Source: Pelagibius sp. CAU 1746 (GTDB lineage: Bacteria; Pseudomonadota; Alphaproteobacteria; Kiloniellales; Kiloniellaceae). Taken from it: a stretch of DNA of 64,000 bases. The stretch is from the NCBI RefSeq assembly GCF_039839785.1, contig NZ_JBDOQT010000002.1:1-64000 (forward strand), written 5' to 3'. This document shows positions 52,863 to 61,894 of this stretch, in pieces. Position 1 is the stretch's first letter, and the number at the start of each line of letters is the position of its first letter. Below the pieces are notes generated by a model. It saw nothing but the letters and a program-made list of their open reading frames with translations. It was not told where the DNA came from and searched no databases. The position numbers were made by a program, and so were the translations under genes.

Positions 52863-52950
52863 CGTCATGCTCGGGCTTGACCCGGGCATCCATGGATCAA
52901 ACACTCAAGCTGCGGTCCCATGGACCCTCGGGTCAAGCCCGAGGGTGACG
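52863..52950. repeat. Inverted repeat, REP-like
   Basis: An arm starting CGTCATGCTCGGGCTTGACC (52863) is mirrored by an arm ending GGTCAAGCCCGAGGGTGACG (52950), with CCATGG near each inner end. The arms match over about 30 bases with few mismatches and can form a long hairpin. This looks like a common dispersed alphaproteobacterial palindrome. With the tandem repeat it may set the ratio of binding protein to permease. Confidence 0.8.
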
Positions 52951-53004
52951 GAAGGAGTTGGCGGATGTCATAGTGCCCAGCCGGCATTGCGGAGGAACGA
53001 GAGA

Positions 53005-53514
53005 TTGCAGCAGTGGATTGCCCGGCTGGAAACCGTGAACCAAGCGGTTGGCGCGACGGTGCGCTGGCTGGCGCTGTTCATGGTGCTGCTGCAGTTCGCC
53101 GTGGTCGTGCTGCGCTATGTCTTCGGCGTCAGCTTCATCTTCCTGAATGAAGGCGTGCTCTATATGCATGCCGCCCTCTTCATGCTGGGGGCCGGCTATA
53201 CCCTGCTGATCGACGGTCACGTGCGCGTCGACATCTTCTACAGCAAGCTGACGCGGCGCGGCCAGGCCGCCATCGACCTGGCGGGGGCGCTGGGCTTTCT
53301 GCTGCCCTCCATGGCCGTCGTCGCCTGGTTCACCTGGCCGTCGGTGCGCAACTCCTGGGCGGTCCTCGAGGGGCCGATCTCGGTGGGCGGCATCCCCGCT
53401 TCCTTTCTGCTGAAGTCGTTCATCCCGGCCTTCTGCCTGCTGCTCGCGGTGCAGGGCCTGGCCTGCGGCCTGCGCGACCTGCTGCGCCTCAAGCAAGGCA
53501 AGCCCGCCGCATGA
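53005..53514 (+). CDS. TRAP transporter small permease (DctQ family)
   Basis: Protein of about 169 residues with four membrane helices (WLALFMVLLQFAVVVLRYVF, ALFMLGAGYTLLI, AIDLAGALGFLLPSMAVVAW, FIPAFCLLLAVQGLACGL) and the family strings NEGVLYMHAALFMLGAGYTL and GHVRVDIFYSKLTRRG. The TTG start at 53005 is preferred: GGAGG lies ten bases upstream, while the ATG of the longer frame falls inside the repeat element. It ends in an ATGA overlap with the large permease. Confidence 0.87.
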   Translation: MQQWIARLETVNQAVGATVRWLALFMVLLQFAVVVLRYVFGVSFIFLNEGVLYMHAALFMLGAGYTLLIDGHVRVDIFYSKLTRRGQAAIDLAGALGFLLPSMAVVAWFTWPSVRNSWAVLEGPISVGGIPASFLLKSFIPAFCLLLAVQGLACGLRDLLRLKQGKPAA

Positions 53515-55061
53515 TCGAATACCTCGACCTCCTGATGTTCGCGGTGCTGATCGGCGCCATCCTGCTCGGCTATCCGGTGTCCTTCACCCTGACCGGAGTG
53601 GCGGTGATCTTTGCCGGCCTGGGCTGGGCGCTGGGCATCTTCGACGTGAGCCTGCTGGGCGCATTGGGCCAGCGCATTTTCGGCATCATGACCAACGACG
53701 TCCTGATCGCCATCCCGCTCTTCGTCTTTATGGGCGTGGTCCTGCAGCAGAGCAAGATTGCCGAGGAACTGCTGGAGACCATGGGCCGCCTCTTCGGCAG
53801 CCTGCGCGGCGGGCTGGGCGTTTCCGTCATCCTGGTCGGCGCCCTGCTGGCCGCCTCCACCGGCATTGTCGGCGCCACCGTGGTCGCCATGGGCATGATC
53901 GCCCTGCCCACCATGCTGCGCAACGGCTACAGCCCGACCTTGGCCTCCGGGGTGGTCTGTACCGCCGGCACCCTGGGCCAGATCATCCCGCCCTCGACCC
54001 TGCTGATCATCCTCTCCGACGTCATGTCCAACGCCTACCAGCAGGCGCAGTTCCGCCAGGGCCTCTTCACAATCGACACCATCTCCGTGGGCCAGACCTT
54101 CGCCGCCGCGCTGGTGCCGGGCCTGACACTGGTCGCCATCTACGTCGTCTACATGCTGGTGAAGGCCTGGACTTCCCCCAAGGCCGCACCGGCCCTGGCG
54201 CGGCCGGAGGTACGCCCGGCCACGGGCGACGTGCTGCACGCGCTGGTGCCGCCGCTGCTGCTCATCGTTGCCGTGCTGGGATCGATCCTGGGCGGCGTGG
54301 CGACCCCCAGCGAGGCCGCCTCGGTGGGGGCCATCGGGGCGCTGCTGCTGGCGGCGACGCGCAGTGGGGGATCGCCCAGACCGGTCTACATCGGCGGGGC
54401 CGCATTGTTGGCGCTGGCGATTCTCGTCCACCTCGCGCCGGTGCGCCTGCAACGCGGCGATACCGGCCCGGCCGAGTGGATCGTCGGCGGGGTGGCCATC
54501 GTCCTCTTCGCCGTCGCGGCGGTCGTCATCGCCATCGCTCTCCGGCGCGCCTGGCGGACCGGCCTGCTGAAACCGGTGATGACCTCGACACTGACCATCA
54601 CCGCGATGATTTTCGCCACCATCCTGACCGCCAGCGTCTTCTCCCTGGTGTTCCGCGGCCTGGGCGGCGACGAGCATGTGGAGGCCATCATCGGCGCCAT
54701 GCCCGGCGGCCCGGACGGTGCGCTGCTGTTCGTCATGGCGCTGATCTTCGTGCTCGGCTTCTTCCTCGATTTCGTCGAGATCTCCGTGATCCTGCTGCCG
54801 CTGGTCGCGCCGGTCCTGATCCTCATGGGCCACGACCCGGTGTGGCTGTCGATCCTCATCGCCATCAACCTGCAGACCAGCTTTCTCACCCCGCCCTTCG
54901 GCTTTTCGCTGTTCTACCTGCGCGGGGCGGCGCCCAAGGAAATCTCCACCGGGCAGATCTACGCCGGCGTGATCCCCTTCATCGCCCTGCAGATTCTCGG
55001 CATGGCGGTGCTCTGGCTGTGGCAGCCGCTGGCGACCGCAGTGCCGGACTGGCTGTTCTGA
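53511..55061 (+). CDS. TRAP transporter large permease (DctM family)
   Basis: Inner-membrane protein of 516 residues that carries the ion-coupled substrate path. Family strings include IPLFVFMGVVLQQSKIAEEL near 68, AASTGIVGATVVAMGMIALP near 115, TAGTLGQIIPPSTLLIILS near 151, GGVATPSEAASVGAIGALLL near 258 and NLQTSFLTPPFGFSLFYLRG near 465. An extra hydrophobic insertion of about 90 residues in the middle (IGGAALLALAILVHLAPV, then WIVGGVAIVLFAVAAVVIAI) makes it longer than the usual 425-residue DctM, a feature of some subgroups. The start overlaps the dctQ-type stop by ATGA. Confidence 0.92.
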   Translation: MIEYLDLLMFAVLIGAILLGYPVSFTLTGVAVIFAGLGWALGIFDVSLLGALGQRIFGIMTNDVLIAIPLFVFMGVVLQQSKIAEELLETMGRLFGSLRGGLGVSVILVGALLAASTGIVGATVVAMGMIALPTMLRNGYSPTLASGVVCTAGTLGQIIPPSTLLIILSDVMSNAYQQAQFRQGLFTIDTISVGQTFAAALVPGLTLVAIYVVYMLVKAWTSPKAAPALARPEVRPATGDVLHALVPPLLLIVAVLGSILGGVATPSEAASVGAIGALLLAATRSGGSPRPVYIGGAALLALAILVHLAPVRLQRGDTGPAEWIVGGVAIVLFAVAAVVIAIALRRAWRTGLLKPVMTSTLTITAMIFATILTASVFSLVFRGLGGDEHVEAIIGAMPGGPDGALLFVMALIFVLGFFLDFVEISVILLPLVAPVLILMGHDPVWLSILIAINLQTSFLTPPFGFSLFYLRGAAPKEISTGQIYAGVIPFIALQILGMAVLWLWQPLATAVPDWLF

Positions 55062-55216
55062 GATCCGTCGAGGCCTCGGGCCATGCCATTCCGGGGATCA
55101 CCGCCCTGCCCTTGCAGTGCGGGGGGAATTTTTCTATGCCGGCACGGTCTAAGAGATGAGTACGGCAGCCGAATCACCTGAAGCCGTAACGTCCGGACAG
55201 CAAGAAAGTAGGGCTT

Positions 55217-55435
55217 ATGCTTCGCGCCATTGCCACCGTCTCAGTACTGGGAGTCCTGGCCGCCGTCCTGGCGCTCAGCTTCAGCGATACCGGCAACGGC
55301 TTCTTCCAGATCTTCGGCGGCAAGCCGCGGACACTGGTCGATGCGACGACCGGTGAGCCCCTGACCCTCGAATCGGTGCAGCAGGGCGTCGAATGGCGCC
55401 GTGAGACGGCGGACAAGCTGCGCAATCTTAAGTAA
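55217..55435 (+). CDS. Small membrane-anchored or exported protein with WRRETA motif
   Basis: Protein of 72 residues. It has an N-terminal hydrophobic segment (MLRAIATVSVLGVLAAVLAL) and then a short soluble part ending LTLESVQQGVEWRRETADKL plus RNLK. The last 25 residues match the C-terminus of the next forward gene (55659-56312) in the pattern TLExV-x5-WRRETAxxLRN. I do not know this domain. A GTAGGG stretch precedes the ATG. The two genes are 223 bases apart on the same strand. Confidence 0.65.
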   Translation: MLRAIATVSVLGVLAAVLALSFSDTGNGFFQIFGGKPRTLVDATTGEPLTLESVQQGVEWRRETADKLRNLK

Positions 55436-55658
55436 ACGGGACTCTGCCCGGGCGAACGGCCGATGACGCTTGGGGATGGCGGCGCGCGCGGCGCCGTAAA
55501 GCATATAACCGATTCAAAAAACTCAAAGTTGCCTGGAAGTTCAGCGCCTAGGTTGTTCGGGCCTTGATTGCAGATCAATCCGACAGCAATACCGATGATT
55601 GTGCGCGTTAATCTTTTGTTAAGAAAATCCTTAAGAGTCAAGGTGTTAGGTCACAGAA

Positions 55659-56312
55659 ATGACTCACCGAGCGAACCGCACCACCCCTATTGTGAACTTG
55701 ACGCTGGCGTTTTTCCGTACTGCGGGATCGTCGCAGCGCGAAAAGACCACCTGCTTAGGGAGACGCCATTTGCGCCCAACCAAAGCGATTGCGACCTGCG
55801 CCGTGACCACCATGGCTATGGTCTTTTCCGTACAGCAGGGCGAACACGGCCCTCTCGTCACCTACAAGCTGGAAGTTCCCAGGACCGTCGAAACCGCCGG
55901 CCCGACCACATCGCCCACGTCACCGGTGCCGCTTTCCGCGGTAACGCGCGACATGGACGCCGCTGCCCCGTCAGCATATACGCTGCCGGCGGACGTAGCG
56001 CCGTTGCAGGCCATCGCCCCGGCCGCACCGAAAATGAGCCCGCTCGAGCCGACCACTCTCGGCACCGTGGTCCTGCCGGTGCAGCGGACGGCGGCCCCGC
56101 AGCAAATCCCTGCGGCAAGCGGCGAGGCACAGCGAATCGCCGTCGACTACCAGCGTCTTTTCCGCTCCGTGACCGACCAGCCTTCCGGAGAGGCGCTCAC
56201 CCACGCCTACCGCGGTGACGCGATCACTCTGGAGCAGGTCAATCACGATCTCTCGTGGCGGCGCGAAACGGCGCAGCGGCTGCGCAACTACCCCTTCGCA
56301 CCGCGGTTCTGA
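55659..56312 (+). CDS. Hypothetical protein with C-terminal WRRETA motif
   Basis: Protein of 217 residues, not recognised. Residues about 44-60 (AIATCAVTTMAMVFSV) form a weak hydrophobic segment. A long Pro/Thr/Ala-rich linker (about 75-150) follows. The C-terminus DAITLEQVNHDLSWRRETAQ plus RLRNYPFAPRF matches the 72-residue protein encoded just upstream. The layout suggests a membrane anchor, a flexible spacer and a small binding module. AGGTCACAGAA precedes the ATG at 55659; a start nearer the hydrophobic part is possible. Confidence 0.6.
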   Translation: MTHRANRTTPIVNLTLAFFRTAGSSQREKTTCLGRRHLRPTKAIATCAVTTMAMVFSVQQGEHGPLVTYKLEVPRTVETAGPTTSPTSPVPLSAVTRDMDAAAPSAYTLPADVAPLQAIAPAAPKMSPLEPTTLGTVVLPVQRTAAPQQIPAASGEAQRIAVDYQRLFRSVTDQPSGEALTHAYRGDAITLEQVNHDLSWRRETAQRLRNYPFAPRF

Positions 56313-56341
56313 CGCGCCCCCGGCTTCACGCACCACCGTCT

Positions 56342-57235
56342 TCACGCGCCCTCGGCGCCGACCTCCTCCATGAGGAAGTCGCGGAAGACCCGGATCTTCT
56401 GCTCTTCCAGGGCGCCCGGCAGATAGACCAGGTGATAGCCCAGGTCGGTCAGCACCGTGATGTCGAAGGGCTTCACCAGAGTCCCGGCCTCCAGATCCCG
56501 CGCCACCATCGACAGGCGGCCCAGAGCGACGCCGTGGCCGTCGACGGCGCTCTGCAGCAGGCTGGTAATGTCGTTCATCACCGGCCCGCGGCGCGGATTG
56601 ACGTCACTCACTCCGGCGACGGCGAGCCACTGCGTCCAGCCGTCGTAATCGTCTTCGTGCAACAGCGTGTGATGGCGCAGGTCGCCAGGGCAAGTCAGCG
56701 GGTTCTCGCCCTCCAAGAGGCGCGGACTGCACACCGGCGTATAGTCCACCCGTAGCATGAATTCGCTTTCGATCCCGGCCCAACGGCCGGCGCCGAAACG
56801 CACGGCGACATCGACATCGTCATGGCGCAGGTCGCAGACCTGGATGGTGTGGTGGACCCGCAGGTCGATTTCCGGGTGCTTCTCCCAGAACCTGGGTAGA
56901 CGGTAGACCAGCCACTTGGCCCCGAAGGACGGAGTCACCGAGACCGTCAGAGTGTTCGAATCCCCGCTGCCGCGCAGATCGTCGGCGGTCTCCGCAATGC
57001 GCGTGAAGGCTTCGCTGACCACGGGGAACAGCACCCGCCCCTGCTCGGTCAGCGCAAGCTTGCGGGTCATGCGCTTGAACAGCGGATAGCCTAGATGCTC
57101 CTCCAGGGCCTTTACCTGATGGCTGACCGCCGCCGGGGTGACGTGCAGTTCCTCGGCGGCCTTGGTGAAGCTGAGATGGCGGGCGCCGGCCTCGAAGGCC
57201 CGCAACGCGTTCAATGGCGGAAGCTTCACCGGCAT
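56342..57235 (-). CDS. LysR-family regulator of GcvA type
   Basis: Protein of 297 residues. The HTH is LPPLNALRAFEAGARHLSFT with KAAEELHVTPAAVSHQVKAL (residues 5-58), the string typical of GcvA-like regulators. The effector domain follows (TLTVSVTPSFGAKWLVYRLP near 93). It diverges from two small Arg-rich genes, the second a DUF1127 protein, a pairing often seen in alphaproteobacteria. The gap contains ATTCATAGAAT (57258-57268), a possible LysR half-site pair. It probably regulates the divergent small genes. Confidence 0.88.
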   Translation of the reverse strand: MPVKLPPLNALRAFEAGARHLSFTKAAEELHVTPAAVSHQVKALEEHLGYPLFKRMTRKLALTEQGRVLFPVVSEAFTRIAETADDLRGSGDSNTLTVSVTPSFGAKWLVYRLPRFWEKHPEIDLRVHHTIQVCDLRHDDVDVAVRFGAGRWAGIESEFMLRVDYTPVCSPRLLEGENPLTCPGDLRHHTLLHEDDYDGWTQWLAVAGVSDVNPRRGPVMNDITSLLQSAVDGHGVALGRLSMVARDLEAGTLVKPFDITVLTDLGYHLVYLPGALEEQKIRVFRDFLMEEVGAEGA

Positions 57236-57373
57236 CTCGTATACCTTAGATAAACTAATTCATAGAATGAGAAAGCATCGTTTGTCCGGTATTCGGATAT
57301 CCGTATCTTAAGGACAGAAACGGCGCATTCAAGAGCGCCTAGACAGTCCACCCTCAAACGAATGAGAATTATT

Positions 57374-57625
57374 ATGTCATATATTCTCTATAGCTCCATC
57401 GCCCGCGCCGGGGGCATCGACCTGCTGCTGGGCACCGAAGCGGTCTCCCACGCCCCCCTGGACCCTGGCCTGCGCCGCCGGCGCGCCAACCGGGTCCGCC
57501 GCCTGCGCCGGCGCAGCGGCCAAGCCCTCATCCGCCTGGGCGCCGCGATGACCGGCTTGGGCAAAAGGCTTGCCCCGGCAGGCTGCCCGGTGGCGCCCCC
57601 TCCTCTCAAGCTGGTGACGGACTGA
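57374..57625 (+). CDS. Small Arg-rich hypothetical protein
   Basis: Protein of about 83 residues, starting MSYILYSSIARAGGIDLLLG and containing the basic run LRRRRANRVRRLRRRSG. No known domain is evident; the basic centre resembles DUF1127-type proteins loosely, and a DUF1127 gene follows 80 bases downstream. The ATG at 57374 has GAG nine bases upstream; an ATG four codons earlier (57362) is possible. It is divergent from the LysR gene. Confidence 0.55.
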   Translation: MSYILYSSIARAGGIDLLLGTEAVSHAPLDPGLRRRRANRVRRLRRRSGQALIRLGAAMTGLGKRLAPAGCPVAPPPLKLVTD

Positions 57626-57705
57626 GTCCCGTCGCCGCGCGAAGGGTCGGCTTGATCTCCCTGAGGCCGCCCCTTCGCCTCCATTCCTGGTGAGGACTGA
57701 AGTCG

Positions 57706-57957
57706 ATGTCGATCTGCGTTCCGGAAACCGCCTCTGCGCTCGGCAGCCCCCATCCCGTGATGGCGCGCTGGCGTGCTGCCGCCGACGCCGCGCTGCACCA
57801 TACCCTCGGACGGCTTCGGGCCCTGCTGCTCTCCTGGCACCAGCGGCGGCGTGACCGCAGCGACCTGCGCCGCCTGCCCGGCTATCTGTTGCGGGACATC
57901 GGCCTCGACCTCGAAGACGCACGGCAGGAGATGTGCAAGCCTTTCTGGCAAGCCTAG
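57706..57957 (+). CDS. DUF1127 small protein
   Basis: Protein of 83 residues. The C-terminal half RRRDRSDLRRLPGYLLRDIG then LDLEDARQEMCKPFWQA is a DUF1127 (YjiS-like) domain. Members are small Arg-rich proteins linked to stress, phosphate and carbon metabolism through RNA or protein contacts in some alphaproteobacteria. It is followed by a strong terminator at 58038-58084 and is probably cotranscribed with the Arg-rich gene before it under the divergent LysR protein. Confidence 0.88.
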   Translation: MSICVPETASALGSPHPVMARWRAAADAALHHTLGRLRALLLSWHQRRRDRSDLRRLPGYLLRDIGLDLEDARQEMCKPFWQA

Positions 57958-58037
57958 GCAGCTTGCAATGCAATCCCGGCCGGGCCGCCGAGACTGATCC
58001 GCCCGCTGGTTTACGAAATTCTTAGCTGCGCCCTGAA

Positions 58038-58084
58038 AGGGCCGGTCGACTCCGCCCCCCGGATGAGACCGGCCCTCTTTTTTT
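58038..58084 (+). terminator. Rho-independent terminator after the DUF1127 gene
   Basis: AGGGCCGGTC (58038-58047) pairs perfectly with GACCGGCCCT (58067-58076) across a 19-base loop, followed by C and seven T. It ends the forward unit; the convergent amidotransferase gene stops at 58108. Confidence 0.92.
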
Positions 58085-58107
58085 GCCGCCGCCCGGTTCC
58101 ACTGTCG

Positions 58108-58797
58108 TCAGGAAAGCCAGCCGGCCAGGAAGCGGCGCAGCCACGCCTCCATGGGCGCGTCGAAGCGCTCGCTGTCGGCGAGCTGGACCTCGCTGGGATG
58201 CGCGCCCGGCTCCTCCAGCATATGGCCAGCCTCATGCATCCAGCGCTGCATCACCGGACGCGAGACTTCCGGGTGGAACTGGATCCCATAAGCCTTTTCA
58301 CCGTAGCGGAAGGCCTGGTTCGGGAACACCGGCCCGGAGGCCAGCAGTTCCGCACAGGCCGGCACGTCGAAGCCTTCGTTGTGCCAGTGATAGACGTGCA
58401 TGGCCTCGTCCATGAAGTCTTCCGCCACCGGCGTCGGCTCGACCTTGACGTAACCGATCTCGTGCAGGCCGTCCCGATGACGGTTGACCGGCGCGCCCAG
58501 CGACCGCGCCAGCATCTGCGCGCCCAGGCAGATGCCCAGAAAAGGGCGGCCGCTCTCCGCCCAGCGGCCGATCCAGTCGATCTCCTCCCGGATATAGGGC
58601 TTGCTCTCGGCCTCGTTGACGCTCTCGGCGCCGCCGTAGACCACCACCGCGCCATGGCCGTTATCCACCGGCGGCAGGGTGTCGCCCTTGCCCGGCGAAC
58701 ACCATTCGATACCGTAGCCCATCTCGCGCAGGATCGCCGAGGCGCGGTCGTCGCGCCGGCCGACGGGATGGTCGATCAACAGGATAGACGGCTTCAT
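58108..58797 (-). CDS. Class I glutamine amidotransferase-like protein
   Basis: Protein of 229 residues. The catalytic triad is visible: Cys90 in FLGICLGAQMLARSLG, His175 and Glu177 in GIQFHPEV. No synthetase domain is attached, so it resembles stand-alone GMP-synthase-like amidotransferases or gamma-glutamyl hydrolases. A PuuD-type gamma-glutamyl-GABA hydrolase role would fit a polyamine user, but the PuuD fold differs and this is not supported directly. GGAG lies five bases before the ATG at 58797. It follows the Fe-S gene by 28 bases on the same strand. Confidence 0.83.
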   Translation of the reverse strand: MKPSILLIDHPVGRRDDRASAILREMGYGIEWCSPGKGDTLPPVDNGHGAVVVYGGAESVNEAESKPYIREEIDWIGRWAESGRPFLGICLGAQMLARSLGAPVNRHRDGLHEIGYVKVEPTPVAEDFMDEAMHVYHWHNEGFDVPACAELLASGPVFPNQAFRYGEKAYGIQFHPEVSRPVMQRWMHEAGHMLEEPGAHPSEVQLADSERFDAPMEAWLRRFLAGWLS

Positions 58798-58825
58798 TGC
58801 AACTCCGAAAGGCAAGCAACTCAGT

Positions 58826-59524
58826 TCAAGGGCGGCGGGCGCTGATGAAGGCCTCCATATGGAAGCGCATCTGAGCGTCGGTATAGCGATAGCTTCGCCC
58901 CACCGGGCAGGCTCGCCGCGCTTGGCAGCCGCGGCTCAGACAATCGATTCCGGCCGGCGCGGCGACATGCTCCGCACAAGCCGTAACCTCATAGCCGGCG
59001 GCTGTAAAGGCGCCGACCGGACAGGCCGTCAGGCAAGGCCGTTCGGCGCAGCTCTCGCAGGGGCGGGGTCGTTCATCGCGGGCCGGCAGCTCCAACGCCT
59101 CGGGCAGCGCCACGGCTCCGCGGTAGGCGTGCCAGAGGCCGTAGTCAGGATGAATCAGCATGCCCAGGGGCGACGGCGCCACCGCCTCGGCACGCTGCGC
59201 CCAGCGCAGAAACGGCAGATATGGCGGCCCGCCGAACGGAAACAACGCCTGCCCCCCGGCCTCCCGCGCCAGCGCGCCGATCACTCTTTCGCTCCAGCGG
59301 TTCAGCGGGTCCGGCCGGCCGTCCCGCGCCTCCGCCGCCGCCTGGAACTGCGCCCAGAGCCCGCCGCCGTGGTTGCCGAGCAGGACCAAGGTGCGGCTCT
59401 CCCGCCCATCCGCCAAAGGCGGCACCTCGTCATCCGCATCGCAATGGAAGGCGCCGCGCAGAATCAAGCCCTGCGGCCCCGCCGCTGCCTCGATCCGCGC
59501 CACGGCCCCGGCGGCGATGCTCAA
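58826..59524 (-). CDS. Ferredoxin-like 4Fe-4S protein
   Basis: Protein of about 232 residues. The C-terminal third carries [19 protein letters not shown], a CxxCxxxxCxxxCP cluster motif, and a second Cys set [16 protein letters not shown]. The N-terminal part ([20 protein letters not shown]) is an unassigned alpha/beta domain with loose likeness to epoxyqueuosine-reductase-type Fe-S proteins, but the cobalamin-domain motifs are not seen. The TTG start overlaps the stop of the ycgN-like gene (TTGA). The two are therefore translationally coupled. Confidence 0.75.
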   Translation of the reverse strand: MSIAAGAVARIEAAAGPQGLILRGAFHCDADDEVPPLADGRESRTLVLLGNHGGGLWAQFQAAAEARDGRPDPLNRWSERVIGALAREAGGQALFPFGGPPYLPFLRWAQRAEAVAPSPLGMLIHPDYGLWHAYRGAVALPEALELPARDERPRPCESCAERPCLTACPVGAFTAAGYEVTACAEHVAAPAGIDCLSRGCQARRACPVGRSYRYTDAQMRFHMEAFISARRP

Positions 59525-60060
59525 GCGCCCGCCTCGTCCGCCGGCTCTGCGTCGGCCAGGACGTCCTCCTCCAGGGAGGCGGCATCGACACAGGCTTCCT
59601 CGGAGGTCGGCCAGTCGACGATGTGATCCTCCAACTCCGCATCGGGCACGGTGTTCTCGCAGACCGCGCGCCCGCGCACCGAGATCCCCGACCAGTGGAC
59701 GCTCTCCGGATCGCCAGTCACCAGCGGATGCCACCAGGGCAGCCCCCGCCCCTCCGCCAGGCGGCGATAGGCACAGGTCGGCGGCATGAAACCGAGCTCG
59801 CCGACATTCTCAGCCGAGAGCTGCACGCAGTCCGGCACCGCCTTGCTGCGGTTGGCATAGTCGCCGCAGCGGCAGGTCTGCCGGTCCAGCAGGTGGCAGG
59901 CGACGTCGGTGTGATGGAAGGAGCCGTCGTCCGGATCCTCCAGCTTGATGAGGCAGCAGCGCCCGCAGCCGTCGCAGAGGGACTCCCACTCGGCGGCGGT
60001 CATTTCGGACAGGGACTTGGCTTCCCAGAAGGGAAGGGCTTCGGCACGGCGTCGGGTCAT
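59521..60060 (-). CDS. ycgN: UPF0260 (YcgN-like) cysteine-cluster protein
   Basis: Protein of 179 residues. CDGCGRCC (Cys29, 32, 35, 36) is the zinc/iron-chelating CxxCxxCC motif, followed by [20 protein letters not shown] and [20 protein letters not shown], typical of UPF0260. The acidic C-terminal tail is an extension. The ATG at 60060 is used. Function of the family is unknown. It is followed by the overlapping Fe-S gene and then the amidotransferase gene. Confidence 0.92.
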   Translation of the reverse strand: MTRRRAEALPFWEAKSLSEMTAAEWESLCDGCGRCCLIKLEDPDDGSFHHTDVACHLLDRQTCRCGDYANRSKAVPDCVQLSAENVGELGFMPPTCAYRRLAEGRGLPWWHPLVTGDPESVHWSGISVRGRAVCENTVPDAELEDHIVDWPTSEEACVDAASLEEDVLADAEPADEAGA

Positions 60061-60127
60061 GCCCGTGAGTCTAGCGGCCGGGAGGGGTGCTTCCAAGCGC
60101 TCTGACGTTAACCTCCCGACAGCGGCC

Positions 60128-61645
60128 TCAAGCCGCCGGACGCATGGCGTTGCGCGGCAGCAGGATATCGAAGCGGCGGCGGATTTCCGCGTCCAGGTCC
60201 TCGGGGATGACCTCCGGCCAGTGCTCGGCCAAGACCTTGCGGGCGCGGTCGCGCGCCGCCTCGCGAATGTCGCGGGCGCCCTTCATCTCCCAGTCGTCGC
60301 GGCTGTCCCGGTTCAGCAGGCTGGGATAGAGGTACTCGCTGTTCATGAGGGACAAGGTCTGCGGGTGGCCGAGGAAGTGGCCCGGCCCCTTGCAGACCTC
60401 GTCGATCACGTCCAGAGAGAGGGAGTCCTCCGTCACCTCGATGCCTTTCAGCATCCGCATGATCTCGCCGTTAACGTCGTTGTCGATGACATACTGCTCG
60501 TAGGCGACGGTCAGCAGGCTTTCCAGGAAGCCGGCGGAGTGATGGATGTAGTTGGAGCCGGCCAGCGCCGCGGCCAGCCCGGTGATGCCCTTCTCCGCCC
60601 CGGCCTGGGCATCGGGCACCTTGGAATCGGAGATGCCGGAGGAGTTGTAGACCGGCACCTCCAGGTGCTGCGCGATCTGGGCGCAAGCGGCGTTCAAGAG
60701 GGCGAACTCCGCCGAGCCGCCGACGAAGGCGCCGCTGCGCAGATCGGCCTGGGCGGGCACGCAGCCCATGATCAGCGGATGGCCGGGGTTCAACAGGTTC
60801 ACATAGACGAAGCCGGACAGCTGCTCGGCGGTGATCTGCACCAGGGTGCCGGCCAGGGCCGCCGGTGAAGTGGCGCCGGCCTGGGGCGCCGAGGAAATCA
60901 CCACCGGGAGGTTGTGTGCGACGATCCGGTCCAGGATCTCCACCGTCTCGGTGGCGTAGCGCAGCGGGCTGACGGTCCAGCAGGCGGAATAGGAGATCAG
61001 CGGGCGGGCGTCGAAGGACTCCTTGCCGCCGGCCAGCATCTCGCCCAGCGCGCGCTGCTCGGCCACCTTCTCCGGCAGATAGGCGTTGGCCATGACGTGC
61101 TTCTCGGTCGCGGCCAGGCAGGCGTAGAACTGATTGATGTCGATCTGCTCGTTGGCCAGATCCCGGGGCACCACCGGGCGCATGTAGAAATGAATGTGCT
61201 CCAGCGTGTCGCAGAGGCGGCCGATGTCGTAGTTGTCGGAGAGCCGCGTCTCGCGGACCTTGCCGTCCAGGTCGAGGATCTTCACGGCCTGGCCGCCGGT
61301 TCCCATGTAGACCCGTTGGCCGCCCAGGTGCAGGTCGTGCTGCGGAGCGCGCCCGGCCAGCAGCACCTCGCGTGCCGCCGTCTTCAGCGCCGCTTCCACC
61401 AGCTCGTGGGGAATGTGAACGCGGTTGTTGTCGTCGTCGACACGGCAGCCGGCGGCGCGGAAGGTTTCGCGGCAGGGGCTCGCCGCCACCTCGATGCCGG
61501 TCCGCTCCAGAACCTCCATCGCAGCCGCGACGATACGCGCCAGGTCGCGCTCCTTGAGCGGTCTGTAGCTGCCTCCGGAAAGGCCGGCCGGAGCCACTGA
61601 AGTCCTGGGTCGTTCCGCGCCGCGTCCGCGCCGGTTGCGTGCCAT
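60128..61645 (-). CDS. MttB/MtgB-family methylamine methyltransferase homologue (copy 2)
   Basis: Protein of 505 residues, same family as the gene at 33709-35262 but clearly diverged from it. Family segments include [20 protein letters not shown] near 28, [20 protein letters not shown] near 270 and [20 protein letters not shown] near 385. There is no in-frame amber codon, so it is a non-pyrrolysine member. GGAAGGG lies nine bases upstream of the ATG at 61645. A corrinoid-protein gene is absent nearby. It lies 67 bases upstream of ycgN on the same strand and downstream of the chemoreceptor terminator. Confidence 0.85.
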   Translation of the reverse strand: MARNRRGRGAERPRTSVAPAGLSGGSYRPLKERDLARIVAAAMEVLERTGIEVAASPCRETFRAAGCRVDDDNNRVHIPHELVEAALKTAAREVLLAGRAPQHDLHLGGQRVYMGTGGQAVKILDLDGKVRETRLSDNYDIGRLCDTLEHIHFYMRPVVPRDLANEQIDINQFYACLAATEKHVMANAYLPEKVAEQRALGEMLAGGKESFDARPLISYSACWTVSPLRYATETVEILDRIVAHNLPVVISSAPQAGATSPAALAGTLVQITAEQLSGFVYVNLLNPGHPLIMGCVPAQADLRSGAFVGGSAEFALLNAACAQIAQHLEVPVYNSSGISDSKVPDAQAGAEKGITGLAAALAGSNYIHHSAGFLESLLTVAYEQYVIDNDVNGEIMRMLKGIEVTEDSLSLDVIDEVCKGPGHFLGHPQTLSLMNSEYLYPSLLNRDSRDDWEMKGARDIREAARDRARKVLAEHWPEVIPEDLDAEIRRRFDILLPRNAMRPAA

Positions 61646-61808
61646 GCTGGCGTGCCCTTCCTCAAGCATCTGGGCGCCCTTCCAAGGGCGCGCTGCAGGG
61701 CCAAGGTTGCTCTCCGGACGACATCAGGCTGTTCCGCATCCGACAGAAACTATCCCAGAGCGCAGGCTGCAATCGCCCTGGGGCGCAGGCCACGCCGGCA
61801 AAGAGAAA

Positions 61809-61850
61809 GGGCCCCGCCCCCGGCCGCCACGTCAGCCGGGAACGGGACCC
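61809..61850 (-). terminator. Rho-independent terminator of the chemoreceptor gene
   Basis: Read on the reverse strand, GGGTCCCGTTCCCGGC (61835-61850) pairs along its full 16 bases with GCCGGGGGCGGGGCCC (61809-61824) when three G-U pairs are allowed, with a 10-base loop. TTTCTCTTT follows. It lies 45 bases beyond the stop at 61895. Confidence 0.88.
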
Positions 61851-61894
61851 CTCTATGCGATGCTGCGGGAGCGCCGGGGCGCCCGCTGCTGTTA

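Noticed and set aside
53238-54833. A 531-codon reverse frame opposite the TRAP permease
   Set aside because: It is charged low-complexity mirror of hydrophobic codons; dctQ- and dctM-type genes explain the region.
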